Below the pieces are notes generated by a model, which saw only the letters and a list, made by a program, of their open reading frames with translations, made no database searches and was not told the DNA's origin. 64,000 nucleotides of DNA, taken from assembly GCF_030160015.1 (NCBI RefSeq), contig NZ_BSNN01000004.1, positions 186,001-250,000 of the forward strand. The letters are read 5' to 3'. Made by a program: the position numbers and the translations under genes. Shown in pieces: positions 55,220 to 64,000 of this stretch (positions are counted from its first letter, which is position 1; every line of letters starts with the position of its first letter). Source of the DNA: Amylibacter marinus (GTDB lineage: Bacteria > Pseudomonadota > Alphaproteobacteria > Rhodobacterales > Rhodobacteraceae).

Positions 55220-56473
55220 ATGCAAAACCCCAATTTTATTGATGATATTCCAAGTGAAAGTTCTCTTAGTGTGCTGGTGGTCGACGACAGTCGCCTTCAA
55301 CGCAAACTGGTTTCTACGCACTTAAAGAAGTGGGGGTTTACATTGCATGAGGCGGCTTCGGGACAAGAGGCGCTCGATATACTGGATCAACATCCAATAG
55401 ATATGATTCTATCGGATTGGGTAATGCCCGAAATGAGCGGCCCCGAATTCTGCCAGGAATTTCGCAAGTTACCCCGTGAAAACTATGGATACTTTATTCT
55501 ACTGACCTCTAAATCCGAGAAAGGCGATATCGCAGAGGGGCTAGAAAAAGGTGCGGATGATTTTCTATCCAAGCCGGTAAATGCCGCTGAATTGCGCGCA
55601 CGCATCAAAGCGGGCGAGCGCATTCTTAGCATGCAACAGGAACTACATCTGGAATATGCGAAAACCACCGCTGCCCTTGCAGAAGTGAACCGCGTGAACG
55701 CGGAAATGACCAAAGATCTCATCCAGGCCGAAAAGCTACAGCATTCATTATTGCCGGCCGCCGAGATCATTACCGAAACGTATCGTTTGTCCAATATTTT
55801 CAAGTCCAGCGGACATGTCGGTGGAGACCTGTTAGGAACCTTTGCGCTTACCGAAGATAGAATCGCTGTATACTCTCTAGATGTTTCGGGGCATGGCGTT
55901 TCTTCCGCATTGCTTACCGTTCAGCTTAATGGGCAATTCTCGCCCCATGATCGCGCGAATAACATCGCTTTTAAATCTGATCTAAAGGGTGATTACACGA
56001 TTCGCGAACCCCATGAAATTGCCGCGGCATTTAACCACCACTTGCTTGCACATAGTGACACCGAGCTCTATTTCACATTGGCATATGCCGACATAAACCT
56101 AAAAACTGGTCACACCAAAATGGTACAGGCTGGTCACCCATTTCCAGTGATTTTCAATCACAACACTGGCGTTCGGCGCTTGGGCGAGGGCGGCCCCCCA
56201 ATTGGGTTGATCCCAGATGTGCCTTTTGAAACCTTCAGCTTCGATTTAAACCACGATGACAAACTGTTATTGTACTCCGATGGCCTAACCGAATGCCAAA
56301 ATACCGCTGGCGACCTTCTGGATGACGAAGGTCTCGAAACCATCTTGCTAAATCATCAAAACAGTAGCGGCCCAGAACTGCTGGCCGACATCGTTTGGGA
56401 TCTGACCGAGTTCGCAGAAGGTGATGATTTTGGCGATGATTTGTCTGCAATTTTATTCGAATTCTCCGGGTAA
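55220..56473 (+). CDS. Response regulator with PP2C/SpoIIE-type phosphatase domain
   Basis: A 417-residue regulator. The receiver (about 15-135) has VVDDSRLQRKL, the phosphoacceptor aspartate in MILSDWVMPEMSG and the lysine in DFLSKPVNA. A coiled-coil linker (about 140-185) leads to an RsbU-like phosphatase: GHVGGDLLGTF and VYSLDVSGHGVSSALLT with metal-binding aspartates, TKMVQAGHPFPV, and EGDDFGDDLSAIL at the end. Such proteins dephosphorylate anti-sigma-factor antagonists. It is divergent from the GT2 operon and followed by the CsgG-like gene. Confidence 0.88.
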   Translation: MQNPNFIDDIPSESSLSVLVVDDSRLQRKLVSTHLKKWGFTLHEAASGQEALDILDQHPIDMILSDWVMPEMSGPEFCQEFRKLPRENYGYFILLTSKSEKGDIAEGLEKGADDFLSKPVNAAELRARIKAGERILSMQQELHLEYAKTTAALAEVNRVNAEMTKDLIQAEKLQHSLLPAAEIITETYRLSNIFKSSGHVGGDLLGTFALTEDRIAVYSLDVSGHGVSSALLTVQLNGQFSPHDRANNIAFKSDLKGDYTIREPHEIAAAFNHHLLAHSDTELYFTLAYADINLKTGHTKMVQAGHPFPVIFNHNTGVRRLGEGGPPIGLIPDVPFETFSFDLNHDDKLLLYSDGLTECQNTAGDLLDDEGLETILLNHQNSSGPELLADIVWDLTEFAEGDDFGDDLSAILFEFSG

Positions 56474-56544
56474 ATTCTGCTTATTTTACGCTTTAGTTAC
56501 GGCTTCTATCCAATCTGACTCCAATTGGAATCAAAGGAATGGTT

Positions 56545-58140
56545 ATGCGTTCGACTCTAAAAACTTTGCGCTCTTTGGGTTTGGTGGGCTTGCTGATTGC
56601 AGGGGTCGCCTGCACCCCACTTAGCCCAAATTTTGCACAGCGCACCGCCCAGCCCAAGGTGCCCGCGGCGCGCAACTTCACATCCTTTAGCGCCAGCCTG
56701 CGGTGTATGGACACGCTACTGGCCAGTACCAAACGCGGGCGCACACTCATCTCTTCTACTGGCATTCCCGACCTAACAAATAAGATTTCTGTCGCCGGAG
56801 ACGATATGCTGGTTAACGCGCTAAATCAGATGAATAGAACCAGCGGGGCCTATGTATTCGTTGATCAATCATTGGAACGTGATTCCGGGCAAATTGCCAT
56901 CTATACGCCACAAAAAAATATAGCCACACCCACACTGTATGTACGTGGATCAATCTCACAGGTTGATAGCAGCGTTTCTTCAAGCAGCGGTTCTATTACC
57001 AGCACCGATCAAAGTGGTGAACGATCCCTAGGGGATGCAAATGCCAACATCGGCCGTGGATTGTCGATTGTTACTGTTGATATGCATTTAGTGTCTTTCC
57101 CAGATAAAACAGTTGTACCAGGGTCTTCAGTTGCCAACTCAATGGTCGTGACCAGTCGGAGCTTTGGCACCGGTGCTACTGGAACCATCAACATGGCACT
57201 CTTCAAGAGCACCATTCAAATCTCTCGTATCGAAAGCATGAGCCAAGCGGTGCGAAACCTCGTAGAATTAGGCGCGATCGAGCTGATCGGGCGCCATGCA
57301 AATGTCCCCTATTGGGAATGTCTAAACATCCCGGCAACCAAACAGCGCCAGACAAACCGCAAAGAGATTGTCTTTAGTTCCGCAGACAAACCGCTTCGCA
57401 TCCCCGAGGTGCAGAAAATGCTGACCCAACTGGGGTATTACAGCGGCGCGGTTACCGCCGTTCTGGATCAGCGTACGCGCGATGCCATTAGCCATTTTCA
57501 GGCTAAGTCCGGCCTTATTGCAACCGGTGATCTAAACTACGATACATACCAACACCTACAAGAACAGACCAGCGGCTTTGCCCCAAGACGACGGACCTCG
57601 GATCCAGACGGAAAATTCCAGAACCCTGAAATGCCAACATTGGTGATTGCAGAAACAACCCCGCGTCCGGCCACATCGCAATCCAATCCAATATTCAAGT
57701 CAAAAAATATTCCAAGAACTGGCCCAGGCGGTCTTCCGATGCGGTTTTTAAAAACCAGATACGCAACCAATGATGTCATACGCGCTCAGATATCAATCCC
57801 TAGCTCTGGATTCCTAAGCTGTTTTCATCGATCCGGCACTAGCCCAATCGTGCAGGTATTTCCAATGGATCCCAATGTCGCCTTTGCGGTCAGCAAAGGA
57901 CAATTAATTACCGTACCAGATGCGCAGGATGGTTTTGATATCAAAGTCGAAAGCAAGACCGCAACCGAGAAACTGTTTTGTATTGTCGAACGCAACCGCA
58001 CCCCGATTGATATTTCGGATATCAGCGGCACCGGCCCGCTACAGCCCCTAACTGTGAATTCATTTCAGGAGATTTTAGGTAAAATGCAATCCAAAAACCG
58101 TCGCGTTCTCTGGGCCGAAGCCCATGTGGGATCCCGCTAG
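56545..58140 (+). CDS. CsgG/HfaB-like lipoprotein with peptidoglycan-binding and DUF4384 domains
   Basis: A 531-residue predicted lipoprotein (LLIAGVAC, Cys about residue 23). Residues about 45-270 resemble CsgG/HfaB: GIPDLTNKISVAGDDMLVNALNQM, LYVRGSISQVD, SQAVRNLVELGAIELIGRHANVPYWECL. A PG_binding_1-like region (about 285-345, VQKMLTQLGYYSGAVTAVLDQRTRDAISHFQ in parts) and a C-terminal DUF4384-like domain (about 405-500) follow. The ATG at 56545 is 6 nt after AAGGA; the ATG at 56539 is too close. CsgG-type proteins form outer-membrane secretion or adhesin-anchoring pores. The fusion is unusual. Confidence 0.7.
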   Translation: MRSTLKTLRSLGLVGLLIAGVACTPLSPNFAQRTAQPKVPAARNFTSFSASLRCMDTLLASTKRGRTLISSTGIPDLTNKISVAGDDMLVNALNQMNRTSGAYVFVDQSLERDSGQIAIYTPQKNIATPTLYVRGSISQVDSSVSSSSGSITSTDQSGERSLGDANANIGRGLSIVTVDMHLVSFPDKTVVPGSSVANSMVVTSRSFGTGATGTINMALFKSTIQISRIESMSQAVRNLVELGAIELIGRHANVPYWECLNIPATKQRQTNRKEIVFSSADKPLRIPEVQKMLTQLGYYSGAVTAVLDQRTRDAISHFQAKSGLIATGDLNYDTYQHLQEQTSGFAPRRRTSDPDGKFQNPEMPTLVIAETTPRPATSQSNPIFKSKNIPRTGPGGLPMRFLKTRYATNDVIRAQISIPSSGFLSCFHRSGTSPIVQVFPMDPNVAFAVSKGQLITVPDAQDGFDIKVESKTATEKLFCIVERNRTPIDISDISGTGPLQPLTVNSFQEILGKMQSKNRRVLWAEAHVGSR

Positions 58141-58577
58141 TTATGCAACAAAAATTGCCCTAGGAAATATCGATCTCCCTCTGATGCTATCATATCCAGC
58201 GCAGCCTCGGCATTTGCCCAGATAGCGTAGTGTCCGCGCTCACTTGGGGGCCCCAAAGAGCGCCCGGCGCGCAACACATAGATATGGCAAATTTTGCGCG
58301 CATAAAGATCATACTCAGGCATAAAGGTATAGCGGCAGTAAACACCCAGCTTGCGCTCTACTTGGCAACTCCACCCCGTTTCTTCTGCAATCTCGCGATA
58401 CAGCGCCTGTAAGGGTGGCTCGCCTTTATCGATGCCACCGCCCGGTAATTGAAATTCAGGTATCGGAGAAATTTGATGCGTCAACAACACACCCAGCTCC
58501 CCCAAAATAACTCCATATGCGCCTGGGCGATCCCTATAATTTTCTGTGGCTAATTTCGGCGCACCAAATCGCAACAT
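58137..58577 (-). CDS. NUDIX hydrolase
   Basis: A 146-residue pyrophosphatase with the complete Nudix box GGGIDKGEPPLQALYREIAEETGW. Upstream LLTHQISPIPEFQLPG and downstream YCRYTFMPEYDLYARKICHIYVLRAGR are typical of small NUDIX enzymes. The gene is convergent with the CsgG-like lipoprotein gene and overlaps it by 4 bp. Substrate not known. Confidence 0.86.
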   Translation of the reverse strand: MLRFGAPKLATENYRDRPGAYGVILGELGVLLTHQISPIPEFQLPGGGIDKGEPPLQALYREIAEETGWSCQVERKLGVYCRYTFMPEYDLYARKICHIYVLRAGRSLGPPSERGHYAIWANAEAALDMIASEGDRYFLGQFLLHN

Positions 58578-58673
58578 CGTTCCAATATCCTTCTTCGCAA
58601 TACACTACACCCGATTGCGCTTTTGTACAAAGGCGACTAATTGGGGCACAAACATATGTAGTAGGTCAAAACC

Positions 58674-59654
58674 ATGACACAAGAAATCAATTTCGAAGGC
58701 TGGGACGAACTGGTTCTACCGTTCCAGCTAGATGCATCAAACGTACGCGGCCGTGCGGCGCGCCTTGATTCACTGCTAAACGAGATTTTGGCACAACATG
58801 ACTACCCCCAACAGGTCTCTGCGTTAGTTGCCGAAGCTGTCATGTTAACCGCATTAATTGGCCAAGCAATCAAACAACAATGGAAGCTGTCGCTACAAAT
58901 TCGCGGAGATGGGCCAATTCGCATCATCGCCACCGATTACTATGGCCCCAGCGAAGATGGTCAACCCGCCAAAATTCGCGCCTACGCCAGCTATGACAAG
59001 GATCGCCTTGATGCCAGCCCTGAAACGGGCTTCGCAAACATCGGCAAGGGTATGTTTGCGGTACTGATGGATCAGGGCGCACATATGCAACCCTACCAAG
59101 GCATCACCTCATTGGATGGGGAATCACTGTCCGCCTGTGCGGAAACCTATTTTCAGCAATCCGAACAGTTGCCCACCAAATTTAAAATTATCACTGGGCT
59201 TTCTGCACAGCCCGGACAGCAGGATACATGGCGCGCGGGTGGTGTGATGATTCAACACTTGCCCAAGGCATCCCCGCATAAGAGCGGCGCGCCCATCTCC
59301 TTTGATACAGAAGAAGAACAGAGCCCTGAAACATTGGCCGAGGATTGGAATCGCGTCGGCATATTGCTGGAATCAGTAGAAGAGCTTGAACTGATCGGCC
59401 CGAATGTCACACCGCCACAGTTGCTTCACCGCCTGTTCCACGAAGAAACCCCACGGGTCTACGACCCTCAGGTGGTCAAATTTGGTTGTACATGCGGCGA
59501 AGACAAAGTGAGACAGTCCATGTCAATCTACTCTCAAAAAGATATTTCCAAAATGTTGGCCCCAAATGGAATGGTTACCGCCGATTGCCAATTCTGTGGT
59601 GCCCATTACGAGCTAGAGCCAAAAACCCTGGGCTTCGAGGGCGTGGAAAACTAA
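58674..59654 (+). CDS. hslO: Redox-regulated chaperone Hsp33
   Basis: Hsp33 prevents aggregation under oxidative stress. The 326 residues include LAQHDYPQQVSALVAEAVMLTALIG, GDGPIRIIATDYYG, and the C-terminal zinc switch with cysteines in FGCTCGEDKV and ADCQFCGAHYEL. The length is above the E. coli 292 residues because of an insert around SFDTEEEQSPETLAEDWN, which is common in alphaproteobacteria. It is followed by the CoA-pyrophosphatase gene 42 bp downstream. Confidence 0.93.
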   Translation: MTQEINFEGWDELVLPFQLDASNVRGRAARLDSLLNEILAQHDYPQQVSALVAEAVMLTALIGQAIKQQWKLSLQIRGDGPIRIIATDYYGPSEDGQPAKIRAYASYDKDRLDASPETGFANIGKGMFAVLMDQGAHMQPYQGITSLDGESLSACAETYFQQSEQLPTKFKIITGLSAQPGQQDTWRAGGVMIQHLPKASPHKSGAPISFDTEEEQSPETLAEDWNRVGILLESVEELELIGPNVTPPQLLHRLFHEETPRVYDPQVVKFGCTCGEDKVRQSMSIYSQKDISKMLAPNGMVTADCQFCGAHYELEPKTLGFEGVEN

Positions 59655-59696
59655 CCACCCCTTGCCCTAGGCGCCTACCTGGGCCATGACTACGCC

Positions 59697-60314
59697 ATGG
59701 ATATTGAAATCAGCGCAGATGGCCTGCGCCATGCATTGGCACCGGCCAACAAAACCCAAGCCACGTCAGATTTTGATCTGAACCCAAACCTACGGCCCAG
59801 TGGCGTGCAATGGCGCGCGGCATCTGTGCTGGTCGGGTTACAGAATTACCAAGGGCGTTGGCATGTGGTGCTGACCAAGCGCTCTTCTGCGCTGCGCCAC
59901 CATCCAGGCCAAATCGCCTTCCCCGGCGGCAAGATAGATGCCGAAGATGCCGATAGCATCAGCGCTGCCAAACGCGAGGCCTATGAGGAAATCAATCTGC
60001 CCTATCACAGCACCGAGATTGTCGGCCTGCTTCCCGCGCATGAAACGGTCACTGGGTTTTCTGTAACCCCTGTAGTGGCGCTGATCGATGATGGCTTCAC
60101 CCCCACCCCAGAACCATCCGAGGTCGCCGAGGCTTTCAGAGTACCGCTAACGCATGTGTTGGATTTTGAAAACTATGCGATTCAAAATCGCAGTTGGCAG
60201 GGTATAACCCGCCAATATTACGCACTTCCCTATGGGCCCTATTATATTTGGGGTGCCACAGCACGCATGTTGCGCCAATTTTCTGAGCTATTGCATGAGG
60301 CACAAAATGCTTGA
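59697..60314 (+). CDS. NUDIX hydrolase, CoA pyrophosphatase type
   Basis: A 205-residue NUDIX enzyme of the NudL/CoA pyrophosphatase group, marked by LTKRSSALRHHPGQIAFPGGKID just before the Nudix box (REAYEEINL), which has the two-residue insertion of this family. It probably cleaves CoA or its oxidised forms. It overlaps the cca gene by 8 bp, so both are translated from one transcript. Confidence 0.87.
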   Translation: MDIEISADGLRHALAPANKTQATSDFDLNPNLRPSGVQWRAASVLVGLQNYQGRWHVVLTKRSSALRHHPGQIAFPGGKIDAEDADSISAAKREAYEEINLPYHSTEIVGLLPAHETVTGFSVTPVVALIDDGFTPTPEPSEVAEAFRVPLTHVLDFENYAIQNRSWQGITRQYYALPYGPYYIWGATARMLRQFSELLHEAQNA

Positions 60315-61452
60315 GTTTCAATGGCTACAAAACCCATCGGTGCAAAAACTGATACAGGCCCTGCGGGTGCGCGGCGTCGAGCCTTATTTCGTAGGCGGCT
60401 GTGTGCGCAACAGCCTTCTGAATATTCCAATTTCAGACATAGACATCGCCACCGCTACATTGCCTTTGGATGTTGATAAATATTGCCGTGATGCGGGTTT
60501 CAAAACCATCCCCACAGGTCTAGATCACGGCACCATCACTGTGCTGGTAGATGATCAACCCTTCGAAATTACCACCTTTCGCAAAGATGTCGCCACCGAT
60601 GGGCGCCGCGCAACCGTAGCGTTTTCCACCGATATGATCGAGGATGCACGCCGCCGCGATTTCACCATGAACGCGCTCTATGTTGATGCAGATGGGGCGT
60701 TGTTTGACCCTTTGAATGGCCTTGGCGATATCACATCACGGCGCATTCGCTTCATTGGTACGGCGATGAATCGCATACGCGAGGATTACCTGCGCATCCT
60801 GCGCTATTTTAGGTTTCACGCCTATTATGCTGATCCTGAACAGGGCTTTGACTCCGTGTCTTTGGATGCCTGTCACCGCGGGATTGAGGGTATTTCAACC
60901 CTATCCAAAGAGCGCATCGGCCACGAGATGCGCAAGCTATTGGCCGCTCCAGACCCTAGCCCCGCGCTGGCCACCATGCAGACAATCGGCCTGTTGCCCG
61001 CCATTCTAACGGGCGGCACCGCTAAATTTATCGCACCACTGGTGCATTTAGAGGCGGGCCACCCCGCCCATTGGCTGGCGCGATTGTTTGTTCTGGGGGG
61101 CGAAGATATTCAAAAATCTCTGTGCCTATCCAAAGCAGAAAACCGCATGCTGGATCAATTGCGCACCGCCACCGCAATCGGATATGCCCCGCCGCGCGCT
61201 GGTTATATTCTTGGCCGGTCATTGGCGCGAGCCTATTATTTGGCCCTGTCTGCAATGACCGAGACCCCGCCGGCACCCGATTACATGGCCGCCATAGAAT
61301 TGGGCGCTGCGCATCAGCGGCGCTTTCCTGTGCGCGCGGCTGATCTTGGTCGCGATCTGCGCGGGCCTGAAATTGGTGCGCGCCTTGCGGAACTGGAAGA
61401 GCGTTGGATTTACTCAGATTTTTCACTTAGCAAAGAGGCCCTACTAACATGA
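60307..61452 (+). CDS. cca: CCA tRNA nucleotidyltransferase
   Basis: This enzyme adds or repairs the 3' CCA of tRNAs. The 381 residues have the nucleotidyltransferase core VGGCVRNSLLNIPISDIDIATA with catalytic aspartates, ITTFRKDV, and RRRDFTMNALYVD, then the RIREDYLRILRYFRF head-neck region and a helical tail. The ATG at 60307 follows GAGG and overlaps the NUDIX gene by 8 bp; another ATG lies 12 bp upstream. There is no HD domain. Confidence 0.92.
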   Translation: MLEFQWLQNPSVQKLIQALRVRGVEPYFVGGCVRNSLLNIPISDIDIATATLPLDVDKYCRDAGFKTIPTGLDHGTITVLVDDQPFEITTFRKDVATDGRRATVAFSTDMIEDARRRDFTMNALYVDADGALFDPLNGLGDITSRRIRFIGTAMNRIREDYLRILRYFRFHAYYADPEQGFDSVSLDACHRGIEGISTLSKERIGHEMRKLLAAPDPSPALATMQTIGLLPAILTGGTAKFIAPLVHLEAGHPAHWLARLFVLGGEDIQKSLCLSKAENRMLDQLRTATAIGYAPPRAGYILGRSLARAYYLALSAMTETPPAPDYMAAIELGAAHQRRFPVRAADLGRDLRGPEIGARLAELEERWIYSDFSLSKEALLT

Positions 61453-62054
61453 CTATCGCAGAGCTAATCTCCTTGATGGGTATCGCATTGGTGGCCGGCT
61501 GGACACCGGGGCCAAATAATACTTTGGTTGCCAATTCGGCCGCGCGCTTTGGCTTTCGCGCAACATTCCCCCATGTTGCTGGTATTGGTATTGGCTTCCC
61601 GATCATGGTGTTTTGCATTGCATTGGGCCTTGGCAACCTGTTCCAGCAGAGCATTGTCCTGCGCGAAGGGCTGAGGATACTGGGCGCGGTGGTGTTATTG
61701 TGGATGTCGTGGCGCATTGCCACCGCTGGCCAGCCTAATGCACAGGCCAAAGAGGCCCGCCCCTTTACACTGATTGAATCAGCCTCCTTTCAATGGATTA
61801 ATCCCAAGGGCTGGGTCATGGCAATTGGCATATCCAGCCAGTTTGCTGATCCCAGCCGCCCTGCGATCACCGCCATGATCATGGCCGCCTGTTTTGTGTT
61901 TGTCGGGTTTTCTTCGGCCTCTGGCTGGGCCTATTTCGGCACCTACATGCAGCGCTGGCTGACCACCAAGCGACGTGCGGATGTGTTTAATTGGACAATG
62001 GCCGCTCTGCTGGTTCTATCGGTTCTGATGATCGCATTCGCGGATTTGGGCTAG
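61449..62054 (+). CDS. LysE-family amino acid exporter
   Basis: A 201-residue membrane protein with about six helices. The start LISLMGIALVAGWTPGPNNTLVANSAARFGFRATFPHVAGIGIGF in parts is the LysE/RhtB hallmark, and SFQWINPKGWVMAIGI occurs in the middle. It overlaps the cca stop by 4 bp. Substrates are probably amino acids or their analogues, not resolved here. Confidence 0.87.
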   Translation: MTIAELISLMGIALVAGWTPGPNNTLVANSAARFGFRATFPHVAGIGIGFPIMVFCIALGLGNLFQQSIVLREGLRILGAVVLLWMSWRIATAGQPNAQAKEARPFTLIESASFQWINPKGWVMAIGISSQFADPSRPAITAMIMAACFVFVGFSSASGWAYFGTYMQRWLTTKRRADVFNWTMAALLVLSVLMIAFADLG

Positions 62055-62120
62055 CCCCCTTGTCAGCGGCCAAACAAGCTGGCAAACCGCGCAGGTTGCC
62101 AGCCAAAAGGAGCCCGCAAA

Positions 62121-63347
62121 ATGAGAGAAGTAACGATCGAAAAACTGGGTGCCTTGGGCGATGGCATTGCCCGTGATGGCGGCGCAGAAATCTATGTGCC
62201 CTATGCCCTACCCGGCGAGATTGTTTCTGGCGACATATCTAACGGGCGCATGGATACCCCAAAAATCATCACCCCCAGCCCCGCACGCATAAAGCCCGTG
62301 TGCCGCCACTATAAATCCTGTGGCGGGTGCACAATGCAGCATACCACCGCACAGGTGCAGGCAGATTGGAAATTGCAAAAAACCAAAGATGCGCTATCTG
62401 CGGTCAATCTGCACCCAGAGGTGCGCATTTCGGATGTGGTAAACCTACACAGCAGACGCCGCGCCACGCTAAGCGTAAAGCGCACCAAAAAGGGCGCAAT
62501 GGTTGGGTTTTATGGCCGTGGGTCAGATAACATCATCGAGATCACTGAATGTGCGGTCATCGCTCCAGAAATTTTAGCGCTGTTTCCTGCATTGATCGAA
62601 ATCGCGATCTTAGGCGCATCGCGCAAGGCCGCGCTACGCGTGGCCGTGACACTGGCAGATAATGGCATGGATCTAAGCATAGAAAACGGCAAAGAGCTGG
62701 ATGCACCGCAGATTTCAAAACTGGCACAGATCGCAGGCCGCGCGAATATCATCCGCCTTGCATGGAATGGCGAGATTGCGGTGCAATCCGATCCCCCGCG
62801 CCAAACCTTTGCTGGGGTGGCGGTATTCCCGCCCGCGGGCTCATTTCTTCAGGCGACCAAGCTGGGCGAGCAACAGCTACAATCTATTGTGGCAAAAATT
62901 GTCGGTGATGCCAAACAGGTGGTAGATCTCTTTGCCGGTTGTGGAACATTTGCTATTCCGCTGGCACGCATGGCAACCGTTGTGGCCTATGAGGGCGACG
63001 CCGCCATGATGGGCGCGCTTGATCAGGCATGGCGGGGATCAAATGGTCTGCGCGATATCACCACGCACACCCGCGATTTGTTTCGCCGCGCGGTTTTGGC
63101 CGAAGAGTTGTGCAAAACTGATGCCGTTGTCATTGATCCGCCCCGCGCTGGCGCATTGGCCCAAACCAAAGAGCTGGCCAAATCTGATGTGGCCAAGATT
63201 GCTTTTGTATCCTGCAATCCCGCAACCTTCGCACGGGACGCAAGGGTGTTGGTGGATGCGGGCTACAGCCTGAATTGGGTTCAGGTGGTCGATCAGTTCT
63301 TATTCAACCCGCATGTGGAATTGGTGGCCGAGTTCACGCGCCCCTAA
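62121..63347 (+). CDS. TrmA/RlmD-family RNA (uracil-5-)-methyltransferase
   Basis: A 408-residue class I SAM-dependent methyltransferase. An N-terminal TRAM-like beta domain ([30 protein letters not shown] in parts) is followed by an iron-sulfur site with C61, C67, C70 and C144, then the SAM-binding [16 protein letters not shown] and the catalytic [15 protein letters not shown]. The pattern matches RlmD/TrmA enzymes that make 5-methyluridine in rRNA or tRNA; which RNA is not decided. It is convergent with dxs with a 4-bp overlap. Confidence 0.88.
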   Translation: MREVTIEKLGALGDGIARDGGAEIYVPYALPGEIVSGDISNGRMDTPKIITPSPARIKPVCRHYKSCGGCTMQHTTAQVQADWKLQKTKDALSAVNLHPEVRISDVVNLHSRRRATLSVKRTKKGAMVGFYGRGSDNIIEITECAVIAPEILALFPALIEIAILGASRKAALRVAVTLADNGMDLSIENGKELDAPQISKLAQIAGRANIIRLAWNGEIAVQSDPPRQTFAGVAVFPPAGSFLQATKLGEQQLQSIVAKIVGDAKQVVDLFAGCGTFAIPLARMATVVAYEGDAAMMGALDQAWRGSNGLRDITTHTRDLFRRAVLAEELCKTDAVVIDPPRAGALAQTKELAKSDVAKIAFVSCNPATFARDARVLVDAGYSLNWVQVVDQFLFNPHVELVAEFTRP

Positions 63348-64000
63348 TTGGCGCGCGCATTAATCTGCCCAACCCCCAGTACATCCAAAACCTTGGCCTC
63401 GATATCATCGGCGTTCATGGCGGCGGCGGCATACATTTTTGCAGGGCTATCCTGATCGATAAACGTATCGGGGAAAACCATAGAGCGGAATTTAAGACCG
63501 TGATCGAAAACGCCCTCATCCGAGAGCAATTGCATGACATGGCTACCAAAGCCACCCACGGCGCCCTCTTCCACGGTGATCAGCGCCTCGTGATCTGCGG
63601 CCAGTTGTAGGATCATGTCCCGATCAAGCGGTTTGGCAAAACGCGCGTCGGCGATCGTCGGGGTGATCCCTTTGGCGCCTAGGTGCTCGCAGGCCTTCTC
63701 GACCTCAGAGAGACGCGCACCAAAGGAGAGGATTGCAACCTTGCTGCCCTTGGCAATCATACGGCCCTTGCCGATTTCCAACACGCTACCCTTGTCGGGG
63801 ATATCCACGCCTGTCCCTGATCCGCGAGGGAAACGGAACGCGCTGGGCCTGTCATCAAGCGCAACAGCGGTTGCCACCATATGCACCAATTCCGCCTCAT
63901 CAGCCGCGGCCATGACGACAAACCCCGGCAGGTTGGCCAAAAACGCGATGTCGAAACTGCCCGCATGTGTAGCGCCATCGGCCCCCACCAACCCTGCGCG
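63344..64000 (-). CDS. dxs: 1-deoxy-D-xylulose-5-phosphate synthase (N-terminus cut off)
   Basis: DXS condenses pyruvate and glyceraldehyde 3-phosphate, the first step of the MEP isoprenoid route. Only the C-terminal 218 residues are in the window; the reading frame continues beyond the right edge. Residues [24 protein letters not shown] and [10 protein letters not shown] are typical of the DXS pyrimidine-binding region. A transketolase C-terminal domain follows ([31 protein letters not shown]). Confidence 0.93.
   Translation of the reverse strand, partial: RAGLVGADGATHAGSFDIAFLANLPGFVVMAAADEAELVHMVATAVALDDRPSAFRFPRGSGTGVDIPDKGSVLEIGKGRMIAKGSKVAILSFGARLSEVEKACEHLGAKGITPTIADARFAKPLDRDMILQLAADHEALITVEEGAVGGFGSHVMQLLSDEGVFDHGLKFRSMVFPDTFIDQDSPAKMYAAAAMNADDIEAKVLDVLGVGQINARAN

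Noticed and set aside
1-64000. CRISPR arrays, rRNA operons or prophage structural genes
   Set aside because: No regularly spaced repeats, no rRNA sequence and no capsid, tail or terminase-like proteins were seen.

Overview
The window looks like the chromosome of a marine alphaproteobacterium of the Rhodobacterales (Roseobacter-like) with moderate GC. The reasons are gene content and linkage: a liv-type ABC cassette with a built-in acyl-CoA ligase, choline-O-sulfate genes betC/betA/betB, a two-strand serB/serC-serA locus, dapD beside a LOG-family gene, and short gaps with many ATGA-type overlaps. Genus was not determined. Both ends cut genes: livM at the left edge and dxs at the right edge.

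Layout. 1-4.3 kb: branched-chain amino acid (or carboxylate) ABC uptake genes with an acyl-CoA synthetase, reading left. 4.5-7.1 kb: hybrid histidine kinase and response regulator. 7.2-11.8 kb: choline-O-sulfate to glycine betaine. 12.1-16.2 kb: a zinc operon of Zur, a His-rich ZrgA-like protein, a two-gene ABC transporter and two tandem DUF3299 proteins, with a perfect 18-bp palindrome as probable Zur operator. 16.4-17.7 kb: thyA-folA. 17.9-18.9 kb: AbrB-type membrane protein. 19.0-27.6 kb: a sugar-acid locus with OtnC and OtnK, an Asp/Glu racemase-like protein, an IPMDH-like dehydrogenase and a TctABC transporter, divergent from a GntR-type regulator that overlaps mgsA.

28.0-33.9 kb is a compact integrated element inserted at the 3' end of tRNA-Ser(GCU). 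A 17-bp piece of the tRNA is repeated at both ends, a tyrosine integrase lies next to the tRNA, and there are only two cargo genes: an Mrr-nuclease/STAND-like NTPase with a defence-type architecture, and a protein with the palm motifs of family A DNA polymerases but no recognisable exonuclease domain. This is the most novel part of the window.

34-38 kb: serine biosynthesis (serB, serC, serA). 37.9-41.1 kb: a leftward string of GDPD, HAD phosphatase, unknown protein, thioredoxin-like protein and CcdA. 41.2-51.5 kb: mostly housekeeping (dapD, LOG, mepA, argG, ilvA) plus an ionotropic-receptor-like protein without a potassium filter. 51.5-58.1 kb: a probable envelope polysaccharide/adhesion cluster (GT2 synthase, DUF3131, HPt, REC-PP2C phosphatase, CsgG/HfaB-like lipoprotein). 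58.1-64 kb: NUDIX hydrolases, Hsp33, CCA-adding enzyme, LysE exporter, a TrmA/RlmD-type methyltransferase and dxs.

All calls come from reading the sequence and recalled family motifs; no database search was run.
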